Source of the DNA: Talpa occidentalis | Taxonomy: Eukaryota; Chordata; Mammalia; Eulipotyphla; Talpidae | Direction: 5' to 3' | Length of the DNA: 64,000 nt | Assembly (NCBI RefSeq): GCF_014898055.3 | Contig: NW_023605083.1 | Location: 90,551,721-90,615,720, forward strand | In this document: positions 9,627 through 20,921 of the stretch, in pieces | Layout of the letters: each line of letters begins with the position of its first letter | Position numbering within the stretch: the stretch's first letter is position 1 | Notes under the pieces: generated by a model | Told to the model about the DNA's origin: nothing | Seen by the model: the letters and a program-made list of their open reading frames with translations, nothing else | Database searches by the model: none | Position numbers and translations under genes: made by a program

Positions 9627-12600
9627 GTAACGGCCATCTCACCTGGGCAGGCAGAAGGGAGGGAGAGGTGATTGTGAGTGCATTAGGCTTCCCTTAAGTC
9701 AAGAAGGTTAGATCGGTATGTATGTTTGGCCTGAACTTTGAGCTCTGGTGTGAGTTCTAACCCTGTCTCTAACTTGTGTCTCTTTCTATGCCTAAGTTTC
9801 CCCATCTACATAGTGAATAGGGGAAAAGTAAGCTAATTTCCAAGAACTCTTCCAGCCCCAGGCTTGGATGCAGTAGCTGTTTCCAGGCAGCCTGTGTTAC
9901 AGTACTTTCTCTCTCCATTATGGCTGCTGATCATAGTTCTTTTTTTTTAATATTTATTTTTTATTTATTTATGCATAAAAGAACTGGGGTATAGGCCAGA
10001 GGTGCAGGGGGTGAGAGGATTCACCAGACACAGAGTGGGGCGCAGAACAGGCGGATCTACTGAAGTACACTGCTAAGGTGAGCAGTGGTCGAGACAGGAG
10101 AGGTCTGCTGCACCATGTGGGTTGCTCCCTGGCCAAGGATCAAACTCATGCTACAGTGGCTGGCAATAGCTTGATAGCCCTGAGACTTTAACCCCTGCAC
10201 CACCAGGGAGGCCCTGATCACAGTTCTTATCACACACCTGAAAGAGCACAAGTCTGTTATGTGTCAAAAACTGCCTTAATTCCCAACTCATTGAGTTGTA
10301 TTCATTAAATACATACAACACTTTGTATGTCAATTATATGTCAATAAAATGTTTTTCAAAAAAAGTTGCCTTCAGGTGCAAAAAATAGACTTAACTCATA
10401 ATTAATTACTTTGCCACCATGATTGCCTCCTCTAAGATCACACTCTGAATTTTCTGGTACCATATCTGCCTTTGGCCAGAGGTTGTTGACATTGTCAGGC
10501 ATAAACAAACAACTTTCCAGAGATTAACACTAACATTCAATTATCTACAAACGGGCTTCCACTTTCTTATTTATATCCAGAACACACCAACCCCTTGATT
10601 CAATAGTGTGTTTTCTTGAGATCTTATCCCTTTTCTTCTGGAGATCTTATTCTTTAAGCAATGACCTTAGCCTGGGGTACAACTGCAAATGGTAAATACC
10701 CTGAGAGGTACAGTCACCTTTCCCAGGGCACACTGGGCAGGTATCCCTCAGGATCAAGCCACTGTCTTCCCCTCGCATCTGGACAGAGCCTCAGAATCAC
10801 ACTTTGCCCAATGCTGGAAGGTGAGGGCTGCACAAGAAGCAACACATTCTTGTCATTCTTCTCAATCTCTTTAGTGATAAGAAAATTAAGACTCAGAGAG
10901 AGGCAAAGCCTTGGCTGAGGGGTTGGTGGCACAGTTGGGACTAGAACTTGGATCCACTGGGTTTCCCATTCAAAGTCTTTTCTCCCTACCCTTTGATGGT
11001 AATTGGTCATTTTTTTTTAATACAAAAAGTATATTCTGGCCCCAGAATATACTATAATATACATAATCCTCTATCCGTTTACCTTCTTACACGTTTTCAT
11101 TCTCAGATATGAACACGTGACAAAGCAAAAACTTTACCTATTCTCTTTTATCTTGACCCACTCTTATCAACAAGCAGGTAATAATAACAACTTATATGTC
11201 TAGCATGTCAACACTGTTTTCTATTCTTTACCTCATTTTCTCCCACCCCCACTTTTGGCTATTCATTCAGTCAATATTTCTGAGTGTGACTATGTACACT
11301 GCAACAAGAAATAAACACAGACCACTTGATCCTGCCCTTGCTGGATTAGCTCAAGGCTATGTGTTCACACAGCCTGCGTTACATTCTGGCATTAACTTTT
11401 AACCACTGACTAACTCTATGTCCCTAAGCCTGTTTCCTCTTGGCGGTTCTTCCAAACATCCTGAAACCACCAGCTCTCTGAGGACTTCTAAACTCTAGAA
11501 TCACAACATTTGCCAATTCTTCCTGAAATGATATGCTTTCTTTTTTGCCTTAGAGAAGAAATTGGAAATTGTCAAGAACTTGAAACAAAAACGAAGAGAT
11601 GAAGAAATGATGTATGAGTAAGTAGGAGGAAATCCTTCTGCTTTTTAATTTTGAGAACACCCTGTTCACTTCCACTCTGGCAACTAGGTTACTGTATTAG
11701 TATGACTCAAACACCCACTTTCTGTGGAGCCACTGAAATGCCCTATCTGCCAACTCTCCCCATTTAAGGGGAGAGATCTCAGGTCTTTGATGTGCAGGTC
11801 ACCATCTGGCTTGCTGTTCTACAAATCCTCTCTCATCTCATTTATTTTGATAAGGGTCAGACTCTGTGTTTTGGGCCACACTCAATGTTAGGTTACCCTT
11901 TTTTTAAAAAAAAAAGATTTTTATTTATTTATGCATACAAGAACTGGGGTACAGGCCAGAGGTGTGGGGGGGTGAGCAGATTCACCAGAGACAGAGTGGG
12001 GGAACAGAACAGAACAGAACAGACTGACTGCAATACACTGCTGAGGGGAGCAGCAGGCAAGACAGGAGAGGTCTGCTGCACCATGTGCAGGCCTGGTTAC
12101 CCTTCTTTTCTTCAGGTGGCTTACAAGGATAGTCCTCTAAAAGCTATTGTGCTGAACAAAATTATGCCATTCAATTTACTTTCGCATTTTATGATATCAT
12201 TGGGGCTCTAAGATTGCAATCAGTTGTCAGGACCTCTGAGGCTTAATGATTCACTAGAAAGACTCAAAGGACACATAAAAGTGATGTCATTCATTGTTAT
12301 CAGTTATGACAATGAAAGGACACAGATTAAAATCAGCAAGGAAAAAGGCTCATGCTTCCAGTTGTCCCATCCCAACAGAATCAGTCTTCCAGCAAGGATG
12401 TGTGACAGCATCTGTGAAGCCTCCCAACCAGAAAAGCTCCCCCAGCCTTGTTCCTACGGGTTTTATTGGGATCGATCACATAGGCATGGAGTGAGCATTC
12501 AGTCCCTTCAGAGGTCAAACTGAAACAGCATGGCCCAGGGCCCCACACAAACAAAAGCAGGCATTCACCATCAATCTCACTAGCTGGCCCATGGCCCCAG

Positions 12601-15600
12601 GTATGCAAACACACTTATCTGGCAGGATATTTTAGAGCTTAGAGCTGGTCAAGAACCAGCTCTTTTTTCTTTTGGGGTGGGGGAGGGAGGACGGAATCCA
12701 CTATTTGAAACAAAATTCATGCTTTTCTAAAATGACTTCTGTTGGGGCTCAAGGGACCCAACAAATAATAGACCTCTTCCCCACCGATTCTTACTACCTT
12801 GAGGAATAAGACAAACCTGTCATGCAGTTAGGGATCCAAAATGACGCCTGTATTGAGAATAAAACTGCATTGCAGAAAGTGACTCTTCTGGAAATGCCTG
12901 TGCATTTCCCGATACTTGACCAAGCAAATCCTGTAGAGTTCAGAGGCTTGTCCCAGAGAACCTTAAGTCTCTGCTGCAGGGCAGCCTGCTGTCTCTAAAA
13001 GGTAAAGACCCAAGCAGTTATATATCTTGCTGTAGTGAGGCTGGCTGTGGAGGAACAAGTGGGAGATGCTAGATTTTTCCCAAAATCAGATAGATTTTCC
13101 TCTTTCCTGGGAAGAACCAAAGAGCCATAGAGAGAGGCCTTTGTGGGGGAACTCTTGCCACATGTCCCCTTCTGCACTCACCCAACAACCTCAGTATGCT
13201 TATGCATCCTCAAGGACACTTAACCACACATAGGAAGTCAAAATTTGGCTCAAAAGAATCTAGTATCAATTTGGAAATCAGAGTATTGAGGACACAATGG
13301 GGATCTAGGGATAAAGACTTCCTTGGAATCAATCTTTTTGTTAGAACTTCTTACAGCCCTATACATGAAAACAGAAAAGTGCATGGGGTAAGAGTACAAC
13401 TCAATGGATTTCCACAAATTCAACAGACCCAAGTAATCAACATCCAGGTCAAAAAACAAAATTACCAGCACCCTCAGCAACTTACATTCCCCTCCAGTCA
13501 CTGCACCCTAAGGATAACCACTGTACAGATTGATTTTCTCCTTGTTTTCATGCTGTATTTAAGTGCATGCATATATAAATATACAGTATTATTATTATTT
13601 GGTATTTGGCTTCTTTTTAAAAAAAAAAAAAAAAGATTTATTTATTTATTTATACAAGCACTGGGTACAGTCAGAAGCGCGGGAGGGTGAGAGAATTCGC
13701 CAGAGCCAGAGCAGGGAGCAGAACAGGCAGAAGGACCGAAGTACACTGCTGAGGGGAGCAGCGGGCAGCAGGAGAGGTCTGCGCACCATGTGGGACCCTA
13801 GCCTGGTGGCCGGGGATTGAACCAGTGCTGCAGAGGCTGCGGGCAGCTTCGCAACACAGCGCTCAACCGCTGCGCCAGTGGGGAGGCCAGGTATTTGGCT
13901 TCTTTTGCTCAACATTTTGTCTAGGATTCATTGTGGATGGTTGAAGATTGTTCATTCTTATTGCAACAGAGTATACCATCATGGGTATACCAAGATTAAT
14001 GCATTCTTTCTACTGCTGATGGGCATTTGGGTAGTGACCAGTTTGGGACCATTATGAGTAGTGTTGCTATGAACACTCTAGCAAACCAACACTGACCCCT
14101 TCTCTTTCTCTCTCCAGGAATGTTCTTAGTCAACTGCCAGATCAATTACCCCCTCTGCCACCCAGGCATTTGCCCTCTCCAGAAGATGCCTGTAAGTATA
14201 TTTTACTGATAACAGTCTCATTCAGGGTATGATAATAAATTTATCTAGGTGTCTTAGTCATCTTGGGATCCCCATAAAAAAAAAAAATACCATAGATAAG
14301 AGGCTTAAACAACAGAAATGTATTTTCTCACAGTTTTGTAGGCCAGAAGTCCAAGATCACGGTGCTGGCCAATGTGCACTCTTCCTTGCTTGCAGAATCC
14401 CCACAAGGCCTTGCCTCCCTGCCTGTGTAGTGTGCAGGGGAGAGGGGCTCAGTGTGGGGAAGACAGAGAGGAGTTCTCTGGAGTCTCATAAAGACACTAA
14501 TCCTATTGGACTGGACCCCCACTCTTACAACCTTATTTAATCTTAATTACTTCCACAGGGTCCCCACCTTCAAATGCAGCCACATTGGGGGCCCTGGATT
14601 AAGGCTTCAACACATTAATTTCACGGGGGCCCAGATATTTTGTCCATAACACTAGGATTCACAGATGGCAACATCTTGTTCAAAAGAAATGAGCAAGTTA
14701 AAATGGGGAAGAATAAATACTAATGCTCCCAATATTCAATGTGTAAATTCATACTCAAATGACAGCTTGGAGCATGAGTAGAAAGAAATTGAGGGTGTCA
14801 CTGAGCCTCTTCCTATCAGAAAAACTGCTTGGTTCCCTTGATGGAAATGTTCTTCCTTAAGTTCTTTGCATAGCTGCCTGTACCTCATCCTTCCGCTGTC
14901 AGCTCAAATGTCGCCACCCCAGAGAGGCCATTCCTGATTTCCCTATCTAAAATAATCCTGCGAAGTTTCTTTATGAAACTTACAATTATCCAAAATTGTC
15001 TTCTTTAGTTGCTGTTCACCTGTTTATTACCTACCTCCTCCAGGAAATAATAACCTTTCTTGTCTTTTTTTTTTTTAAGATTTATTTTATTTATACATAC
15101 AAGAGCTGGGGTACAGGCCAGAGATGCAGGGGAGTGAGAGGATTCACCAAAGACAGAGTGGAGAGCAGAACACAGGCAGACTGACTGAAATACACTGCTG
15201 AGGGGAGCAGCAGGCGAGACAGGAGAGGTCTGCTTCACCATGTGGGTTTCTCCCTGGCCGGCCGGGGATCGAACTCGTGCTGCAGAGGCTGCGGATTGCT
15301 TCACAGTGTGGTGCTTAACCCACAATGCCACCAGGGAGGCCCACCTTTCTTGTCTTTTTTACCACTGTTTACCCATCAATAAGAACCAGTGTGTGGAACT
15401 TAATGGATAATTAATAAAATTGTTTGACTGAATGAATAAATCTTATTAGCTAACATTTATTGAGCATGCCCTGTGTGTCAAGCCCCATGCTAGGCACTTC
15501 ACAGTGGTTATCTCATTTAATTCTCTCAACAACTCTATCAGGGAGATACATTATTATTGCCTTTCAACAGTTGAGGAAACTAAAGCACAGACAAATTAAG

Positions 15601-16508
15601 TGACTTACTGATGGTCACACAGCTAGTGACTACCAGAGCATGAACTCGAACTCAGCTCTGTCTAGTTGCAGAACTCTGCTAGAAATGAAATGGTAGTTAT
15701 TTGGGGGCTCTCTTAGGAACAGATGAGACAGTGGTCAAGGCAGTTTCAGGCCCCATCAAAGGTGGATCTGAATTGCTTCATCATCCTTTCCCTAGACACC
15801 TTAGTGCTTTTGCTATGTATCCTTGCACCTTTTGAAAACACCACTGTTCCCTTCCTTCTGAATGGAGAGATTACAACATGAACAAATTACCAACAATTCT
15901 GGAAACTGGTATAAGTCATTGTGAGGGCTGTGCCCAAAGGGAAATATGGTTTGTATCACTTCCTTATGAGAATTAGGATCTATAGGCATGACACTACTCA
16001 TCTGGCTACTGGCTCTGGAAAGTTTCTGGTCTAAGCTTCTGCTTCATGGTTCCCACTGAAGTGCAACCTTAGGCAAAGGGACAGAGAAGATATCTGACCA
16101 ACCAACATTTACTTACTTGGGTGATCCTGAGACTGTCATGTCTATGCCTCAGTTTCCTCTGTATGATGAGAATCAGATCCATCAAGAAGTTGAAAGATCA
16201 CCAAAACCCATGAAAATCACATTGATTTACCTACTTGGTAAAATGTATATAAATATACAATAGTTTTGCATCTAAGGCACTTTTTGTGTATTCTAGCCCC
16301 ACAGGAACCTCCGGGGCAGTTACCAACAACAACATACTCATCAGTAAATAAAGTTGGACATAAGAAGACAGTTTCGATTCCAAGTTATATTGAGCCTGAA
16401 GATGACTATGATGATGTTGAAATCTCTACAAATATGGCAAGCCATCATTTTGAAACAACTGTTTCTTCTTTTTGGAAAGCTGAAGAAGGGTCACACAATT
16501 TATTTTAA
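9482..16508 (+). CDS. SCIMP: SCIMP, SLP adaptor and CSK-interacting membrane protein (4 coding exons)
   Basis: Joined coding exons 9482-9626, 11554-11617, 14118-14191 and 16297-16508 give 164 residues. SCIMP is a small transmembrane adaptor of B cells and myeloid cells that, once tyrosine-phosphorylated, recruits Grb2, CSK and SLP65/SLP76 at the plasma membrane (family knowledge). Seen here: a short N-terminus; one hydrophobic segment about residues 19-42; juxtamembrane cysteines C40 and C42 followed by basic residues, as in palmitoylated adaptors; Y69 in YENV (Grb2-type); a proline run LPPLPPR at 80-86 (SH3 ligand for Src kinases); Y108 in TTTYSSV (CSK-type); Y125 and Y132 in PSYIEPEDDYDDVE (SLP-binding type). 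All junctions are GT-AG and phase-consistent (1, 2, 1). The ATG was chosen because the 12 N-terminal residues align without gaps to remembered human SCIMP. Human SCIMP is 145 residues; the excess is at the C-terminus. Assignment is firm; expression is not shown. Confidence 0.94.
9941..10214 (-). mobile_element. tRNA-derived SINE in SCIMP intron 1
   Basis: Complete minus-strand copy, tail at left. TSD CTGATCATAGTTCT / CTGATCACAGTTCT. Confidence 0.92.
11554..11617 (+). CDS. SCIMP: SCIMP coding exon 2: basic cytoplasmic linker and YENV tyrosine
   Basis: Acceptor TTTTTTGCCTTAG precedes 11554 and donor GTAAGT follows 11617. The translation KKLEIVKNLKQKRRDEEMMY is the lysine-rich linker after the membrane segment and ends in Y69, the first residue of the YENV Grb2-type motif. 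The motif is completed by the next exon. Linker length equals the human one. Confidence 0.92.
11901..12094 (-). mobile_element. SINE with head deletion in SCIMP intron 2
   Basis: Tail and body are normal to CACCATGTG, then jump to AGGCCT: most of the tRNA-like head is missing. TSD GGTTACCCTTCTT-like. A short triplication of AGAACAGAACAG is seen near 12005. Confidence 0.88.
13330..14095 (-). repeat. Old L1 fragment in SCIMP intron 2, split by a SINE
   Basis: GCTCAACATTTTGTCTAGGA, GGTATACCAAGATTAATGC and GATGGGCATTTGGGTAGTGA are the reverse complement of L1M 3' sequence; the part before 13600 looks like its UTR. Confidence 0.6.
13618..13889 (-). mobile_element. SINE, GGTTGAGCGCTGGG subfamily, in SCIMP intron 2
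   Basis: Belongs to the CpG-rich subfamily with TACAAGCACTGGGTACAGTC at the tail end. TSD GGTATTTGGCTTCTTTT is perfect. It lies inside an old L1. Confidence 0.93.
14118..14191 (+). CDS. SCIMP: SCIMP coding exon 3: proline-rich SH3 ligand
   Basis: Acceptor TTTCTCTCTCCAG precedes 14118 and donor GTAAGT follows 14191. It encodes NVLSQLPDQLPPLPPRHLPS and PEDA. LPPLPPR is the SH3-binding core that in SCIMP engages Lyn and related kinases. The 74-nt length keeps phase between exons 2 and 4. Confidence 0.92.
15071..15342 (-). mobile_element. tRNA-derived SINE in SCIMP intron 3
   Basis: Complete minus-strand copy with GATCGAACTCGTGC (B box). TSD ACCTTTCTTGTCTTTTTT. Confidence 0.93.
15462..15665 (+). 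repeat. MIR in SCIMP intron 3
   Basis: GCTAGGCACTTCACAGTGG, TCTCATTTAATTCTCTCAAC, GAGGAAACTAAAGCACAGA and GGTCACACAGCTAGTGACTA follow the MIR order. Confidence 0.8.
16297..16508 (+). CDS. SCIMP: SCIMP terminal coding exon: CSK- and SLP-type tyrosines, extended tail
   Basis: Acceptor TTTTTGTGTATTCTAG precedes 16297; the TAA stop is at 16506-16508. The exon carries TTTYSSVNKV, KKTVSIPSYIEPEDDYDDVE and then a tail (STNMASHHFETTVSSFWKAE plus nine more residues) that has no counterpart in remembered human SCIMP, which stops about 11 residues after EDDYDDV. The tail looks like the result of an old indel that moved translation past the usual stop. Confidence 0.92.
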
Positions 16509-17282
16509 AAAGTAGAGAAGGATTGAACTACTAGAGGTATCTGGAGCCCAAAAACCAGTGGTAATGTTATGAAGTTCTGTTAAGATAAGTACTTCCTGAA
16601 CTTTAGCTGAAGAAGCTTCAACGATCAGATGACAGCAGCCAGAGGACAGATGTTTGTGCTCAGCCCCGAAGACTGATGGGAGTCGGGCCTTAAGATTCCA
16701 TCAAGGAGTTTACACAGGGAGGACCACTGGGCTCCATGGCTCCCACCTGAGAAAATGACTCAATTCTCAGCACACTTGCCCTCTCCTTCCCTAGTTTGTA
16801 TGGTTCTAAGTGACTGTACTTAGAAGCCATGCTTCCTAAGTGATCTGAAATCTTGGATTTTGATATTACAGGGCCTCCCAGGCTCCTAAATCCAGGAAGG
16901 CTGCCACTGAGCATACCATCTTGCCAACACCCATCTTGTCCACCACCCTAATTGAGGCACTGTGGGTGGTAGTCACAGTTACAGTCCAGTGTCTTATGGG
17001 AACATTACTTCTTCGTGCCTTGTAAGTTCTTCAAGGGTGGGGAATACTTTTTGTTCTTGTGAACCCCTCCCTGCTTGTACACACCCCAAACTCCAGTGTC
17101 TCTATGATCTTGACCAAACTGACCACAGGGATTCAAGTTCTCCCTGGGGTTTTTTCCTATGCTTCCCGGTTGCCCTGTAACAATCAACAAAGGGTAGAAG
17201 TTACCTTCTGATTTACACATAGAGGCTTCCTTTTGCAATACATATATTGGAGGAGCTACAGAAAAAGTAGGTTTCCTCAGGA
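16509..17282 (+). other. SCIMP 3' UTR and downstream single-copy DNA
   Basis: Unique sequence after the SCIMP stop with no repeat I recognise and no further gene. No AATAAA is evident here; the first good polyadenylation signals are in the SINE tails near 17590 and 17870, so the transcript may end there or farther on. Confidence 0.4.
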
Positions 17283-17293
17283 AAAATCATGGG

Positions 17294-17882
17294 GGGGCCT
17301 CTCTGGTGGTGCAACGGGTTAAGATGCAACCTATGAAGGGCCTCCCCGGTGGCGCAGCGGTTGAGCGCTGGGTTGCGAAACTGCCCGCGCCCGAGGCGCC
17401 GGTTCGATCCCCGGCTGCTCCCCGGCCACCGGAGGAGGGTCCCACATGGCGCGCAGACCTCTCCTGCTGCCCGCTGCTCCCCTCAGCAGTGTACTTTGGT
17501 TCTTCTGCCTGCTCTGCTCCCCGCTCTGGCTCTGGTGAATTCTCTCACCCTCCCGCGTTTCTGACTGTACCCAGTGCTTGTATAAATAAACAAATAAATA
17601 AAAACAAATAAAGCATGCCTCTATAAAAAAAAAAAAAAGATGCAACCTATGAAACCTATGAAGCTATCCACAGCCACTGTAGCACGAGTTTAGTGCCTGG
17701 TCAGGGAGCTACCCACATGGCACAGCAGACCTCTCCTGACTTGCCCACTGCTTCCCTCAGCAGTGTATTTCAGCCGATCTGCCTGTTCTATTCCCCACTC
17801 TGTCTCCGGTGAATCCTCTTACCCCCTACACCTCTGGCCTGTACCCCAGTTCTTGTGTGCATACTTAAATAAATCTTTTTTA
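17294..17882 (+). mobile_element. Outer SINE split by a younger SINE
   Basis: Old subfamily head at 17294-17337 and remainder from 17654; TSD AAAAATCATGGGG on both sides. The interruption is at GATGCAACCTATGAA in the tRNA-like part. Confidence 0.9.
17338..17636 (+). mobile_element. Young SINE inserted in an older SINE, with 3' extension
   Basis: GGTTGAGCGCTGGG subfamily, little diverged. TSD AAGATGCAACCTATGAA. After the AAATAAATAAA tail there is no TCTTT terminator; instead it runs into AAAGCATGCCTCTAT and a poly(A). The same extension occurs in the copy at 38654. Confidence 0.93.
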
Positions 17883-19549
17883 AAAAATCATGGGGAACAG
17901 AAAAGAAAGTGGTCATTAAATGGCTGACTCAGGATGAGACTTCAGGGGATTTAACACCCTCTCAATTTTTATGACTGCCTTACATAGAGTTTTATGCAAA
18001 TAGAGTCAAGGTCTTTCCTTCCAGATCACTGTCCCTGAGTGTCTGAGAGGCAGAAACTCCAGGGCTATGTACTGCAGCTAACAAGACGCCAATGGGGTGG
18101 ACCGCTATCCTGTACCAAGTGCCCCAATAGGGGTCACCAAGGCCTAAGTCAGCTTTGTATATTCCTGGTCCTCATCAATTTCTTCAAGTGGAACAGCTGG
18201 AGCCCCGGGACTTGATGTCTCTAAGCAAGCTCACAAGATACTGATTTCTAAGCAATTGCCAGGGAATCCAGCTAAGGAGCAGACTTGCAGGGACATTACC
18301 ATGATCCATGAAAAAGCCCCAGAGTGACTCTTGAACTGAGCTCCTTCACCAGAAATGGAAAGTGTGTTCCTGCCACATTCAAGATTCCTCCCTCAACTAA
18401 TGATGCACCAGTAGGGACTTGCGCTTCTCTCTCACTGGACTCCATGGAGACTTGTAGCTTCTGGTTAGTACCTCCTTACTTTAGGCCTGTGATTGTTCAA
18501 ACTACGGTCTCATGGAACTGTGGAACACATATATACATGTATATACATTAAAAAAATGCTAAAGAAGTGTTTCAGATGTATGCTTTCCTCTTACGAATTT
18601 TCTGTAAACTGTCCACATTTATGACAAAAATTAAAAGCCACTACCAGACAAATGCTAACTTTTTCTTGGTTTCCAGGGCACCACCATCTCATGGCTCTCT
18701 CCTGCCTGTCTGGCCTGACTCACTCTTGTTTGGAGGGCCCCTCTCTCTGAAACATTTCTTCCTTGCTGGTCTTCCTCAAGGTTCTGACCCCATCCCTGCC
18801 TCATCTCACTAATAATGCCTGTGGACTCGGCGCCTCTTCTATTCTGAAGACTTCCAAATCGCAGATTCCAGCTGAGCCCTCTCCTCACTTCCAGACTGCG
18901 TTACCTCCAGGACATCTCCATATGACTCTCCCATGGTCCCTCAAGTTCGACATATAATGAAAGGAAATGATGACCTACCCCTATTTCAAACTGTGCTCTG
19001 CCATCTTCATTGCTGGGGTTAGAAACTAGCACACTGCCTGGAGTCCTTCTGTGCAATGCTCTCTGCCTCCTGTTGATTGTCCCTCTCCAGTAGCTCTCCG
19101 ATTCAGTTCACATTTCTCCAGCGTTGCCAGCACTTGCCAAGAGAATTTCAAGTCTCCCAACTGCTGGCACCTTACCCTCCAATCTCCTCTCTTACACAAC
19201 AGCCATTGATTTTCTAAAGCGATCATCTGACTGCTCCATTCCCTTAGCTTATATCTCTACATTACCCGTTATAGCTCTTCTTTACCCATTATTCACAGAA
19301 AAAAAGATAAATTCCGAATATGGGTTACACTATTTGCCAGGATCTCCGGTTATCTCTTGCGAACTCTCTCTTTCCCCATCCCCTTGCAATGCCCACTGCA
19401 CCCAATCTTTTTCTCCAGCCATTTCAAATGATGTTGTTCATGGTCTCTCTGACTCCCGTGTCCACACACAGTACTCTCCCCTCTGTCTGGCACACTCCCC
19501 CTACCTCTTGATCCTTCCCATCTCAGCATTAGCTCCATCCTCACTGCTC

Positions 19550-19945
19550 CAAACTTGGGTCTGGGACCCCTGGATGCTCTCCTTTCATAGATGGACATGC
19601 TGTAATTACCTACTTACCTGTCATTCTTCCCCACTAGACTGAAAGCAACATGAGGACAAGGACTGTGTCTTCCTTTCCCCCCTTTCACAGTGCCCAGGCA
19701 CATTGTAGATGCTCAATAAATATGTTGAATGATCAATTGAATGAAAGCATGAACTTCTCTGGGATCTCACTGCTCCTATACCTGACCCTGTGGGCACACT
19801 TCTCCTGCTGCATGATAATTGCCTTTTCTACCCTCCTTCTTCCTAATGTGGCTCTTTTGGGGTAGAACTTGTCTGACTCACTGATGTATTCCCAGTGCCC
19901 AGCACAAACCCTGGCACAAAGTAGCACTTAATAAATACTTATCGG
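19550..19945 (+). repeat. Two L2-like 3' ends
   Basis: CCCCACTAGACTGAAAGC, AGGACAAGGACTGTGTCTT and TAGATGCTCAATAAATATG (to 19735), and again CACTGATGTATTCCCAGTGC with TAGCACTTAATAAATACTT (to 19940), are L2 3'-end signatures. The upstream 18700-19550 looks like more L2. Confidence 0.65.
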
Positions 19946-20152
19946 GTGCTGAACGTTAATGGAAATCTACCAATCAGTATGACAAAAACAAACAGGCAGT
20001 TTTTCTCTGGGTGTATATAATTTGGTTAAATTGTTATACTTACCCATATAAAGTTTGTAATCAAGTCATGCTTTCTGCCAATGAAGTTGTTACCAGTTTG
20101 GATGTGGAATTAAATATACCAAGATTTCACAGGGTCTTTTTGTATATTCTAG

Positions 20153-20343
20153 CTCAACGGGAAACCCCTAGTCATCCACCAGCTACATACTCATAGGAAA
20201 ATAAAGTTAGAAAAAAAAATAGAAGAGTTTCCATGCCAAGCTACCTGGAGTCTGAAGATGATTACTACAATGTTGAAATCGCTATAAATATTGAAAGCTG
20301 TCATTTTGAAACAACTCCTATTCTACCACTGGAACTATTTTGA
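20153..20343 (+). pseudogene. Decayed duplicate of the SCIMP terminal exon
   Basis: About 3.65 kb behind the SCIMP stop lies a second copy of its last exon, including the acceptor (TTTTTGTATATTCTAG before 20153). Read in the same phase it gives SQRETPSHPPATYS, a TAG at 20194-20196, then ENKVRKKNRRVSMPSYLESE and DDYYNVEIAINIESCHFETT, and ends at TGA 20341-20343. Motif order (ATYS, PSYxExEDDY, VEI) matches SCIMP throughout. Similarity extends weakly upstream into the intron, which points to DNA duplication and not retroposition. The only in-frame lesion I see is the TAG. It could still be used as an alternative terminal exon. Confidence 0.85.
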
Positions 20344-20629
20344 GAACTGATGGTTTACCCATGCCACAAATCAGTGAAGTGTAGTTTTCTTTAAAATAGT
20401 AAATGGTCTAATTTCTTTTGTGATACAAATAAGAATGCTTACAGGAAATGCTGTAGTATTACCGTATATTTATTAGTATGCTTTAGGCTGCAAGGAACAG
20501 ATTCTCCAACTAAAGGTAACGTAGGCGAAGAGCAATTTATTTACCTCTAGACTCACAAAACAAGTCTAGAGGTAAACACTCCAGAATTCAGCAGCTCCAT
20601 GACTTATGACTATTGGCTGATTTTTCTTT

Positions 20630-20921
20630 CTTTTTTTTTAAGATTTATTTTATTTATTTATGCACACAAGAACTGGGGTGTAGGCCAGAGGTGCTGCAGG
20701 GGCAGGGGGAGGGAGAGGAGAGGATTCATCAGAGACAGTGGGGAGCAGAACAGGAGGATTGACTGAAATACACTGCTGAGGGGAGCAGTGGGCAAGACCG
20801 GAGAGGTCTGCTGAGATCTTGTGCGTTAGCTCCCGGGCCAGGGATCAAACTTCATGCTGCAGTGGGTACTGATAGTTTCACAGTGCTGAGACTTAACCCT
20901 TTGCGCCACCAGGGAAGCCCC
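20630..20921 (-). mobile_element. tRNA-derived SINE downstream of the SCIMP exon duplicate
   Basis: Complete minus-strand copy with a G-rich expansion near 20700. TSD TTGGCTGATTTTTCTTT. Confidence 0.92.

Noticed and set aside
12220..12640. Possible old LTR in SCIMP intron 2 (AAAATCAGCAAGGAAAAAGG, TTTTATTGGGATCGATCACA)
   Set aside because: Some wording recalls ERVL-type LTRs, but I cannot place the ends or a TSD, so it was not annotated.
17160..17195. GGTTGCCCTGTAACAATC resembling the end of the solo LTR at 27665
   Set aside because: Similarity covers only about 17 bases; upstream sequence does not match an LTR.
19124..19642. 172-codon plus-strand ORF
   Set aside because: It runs through L2-like sequence; the translation has no domain pattern.
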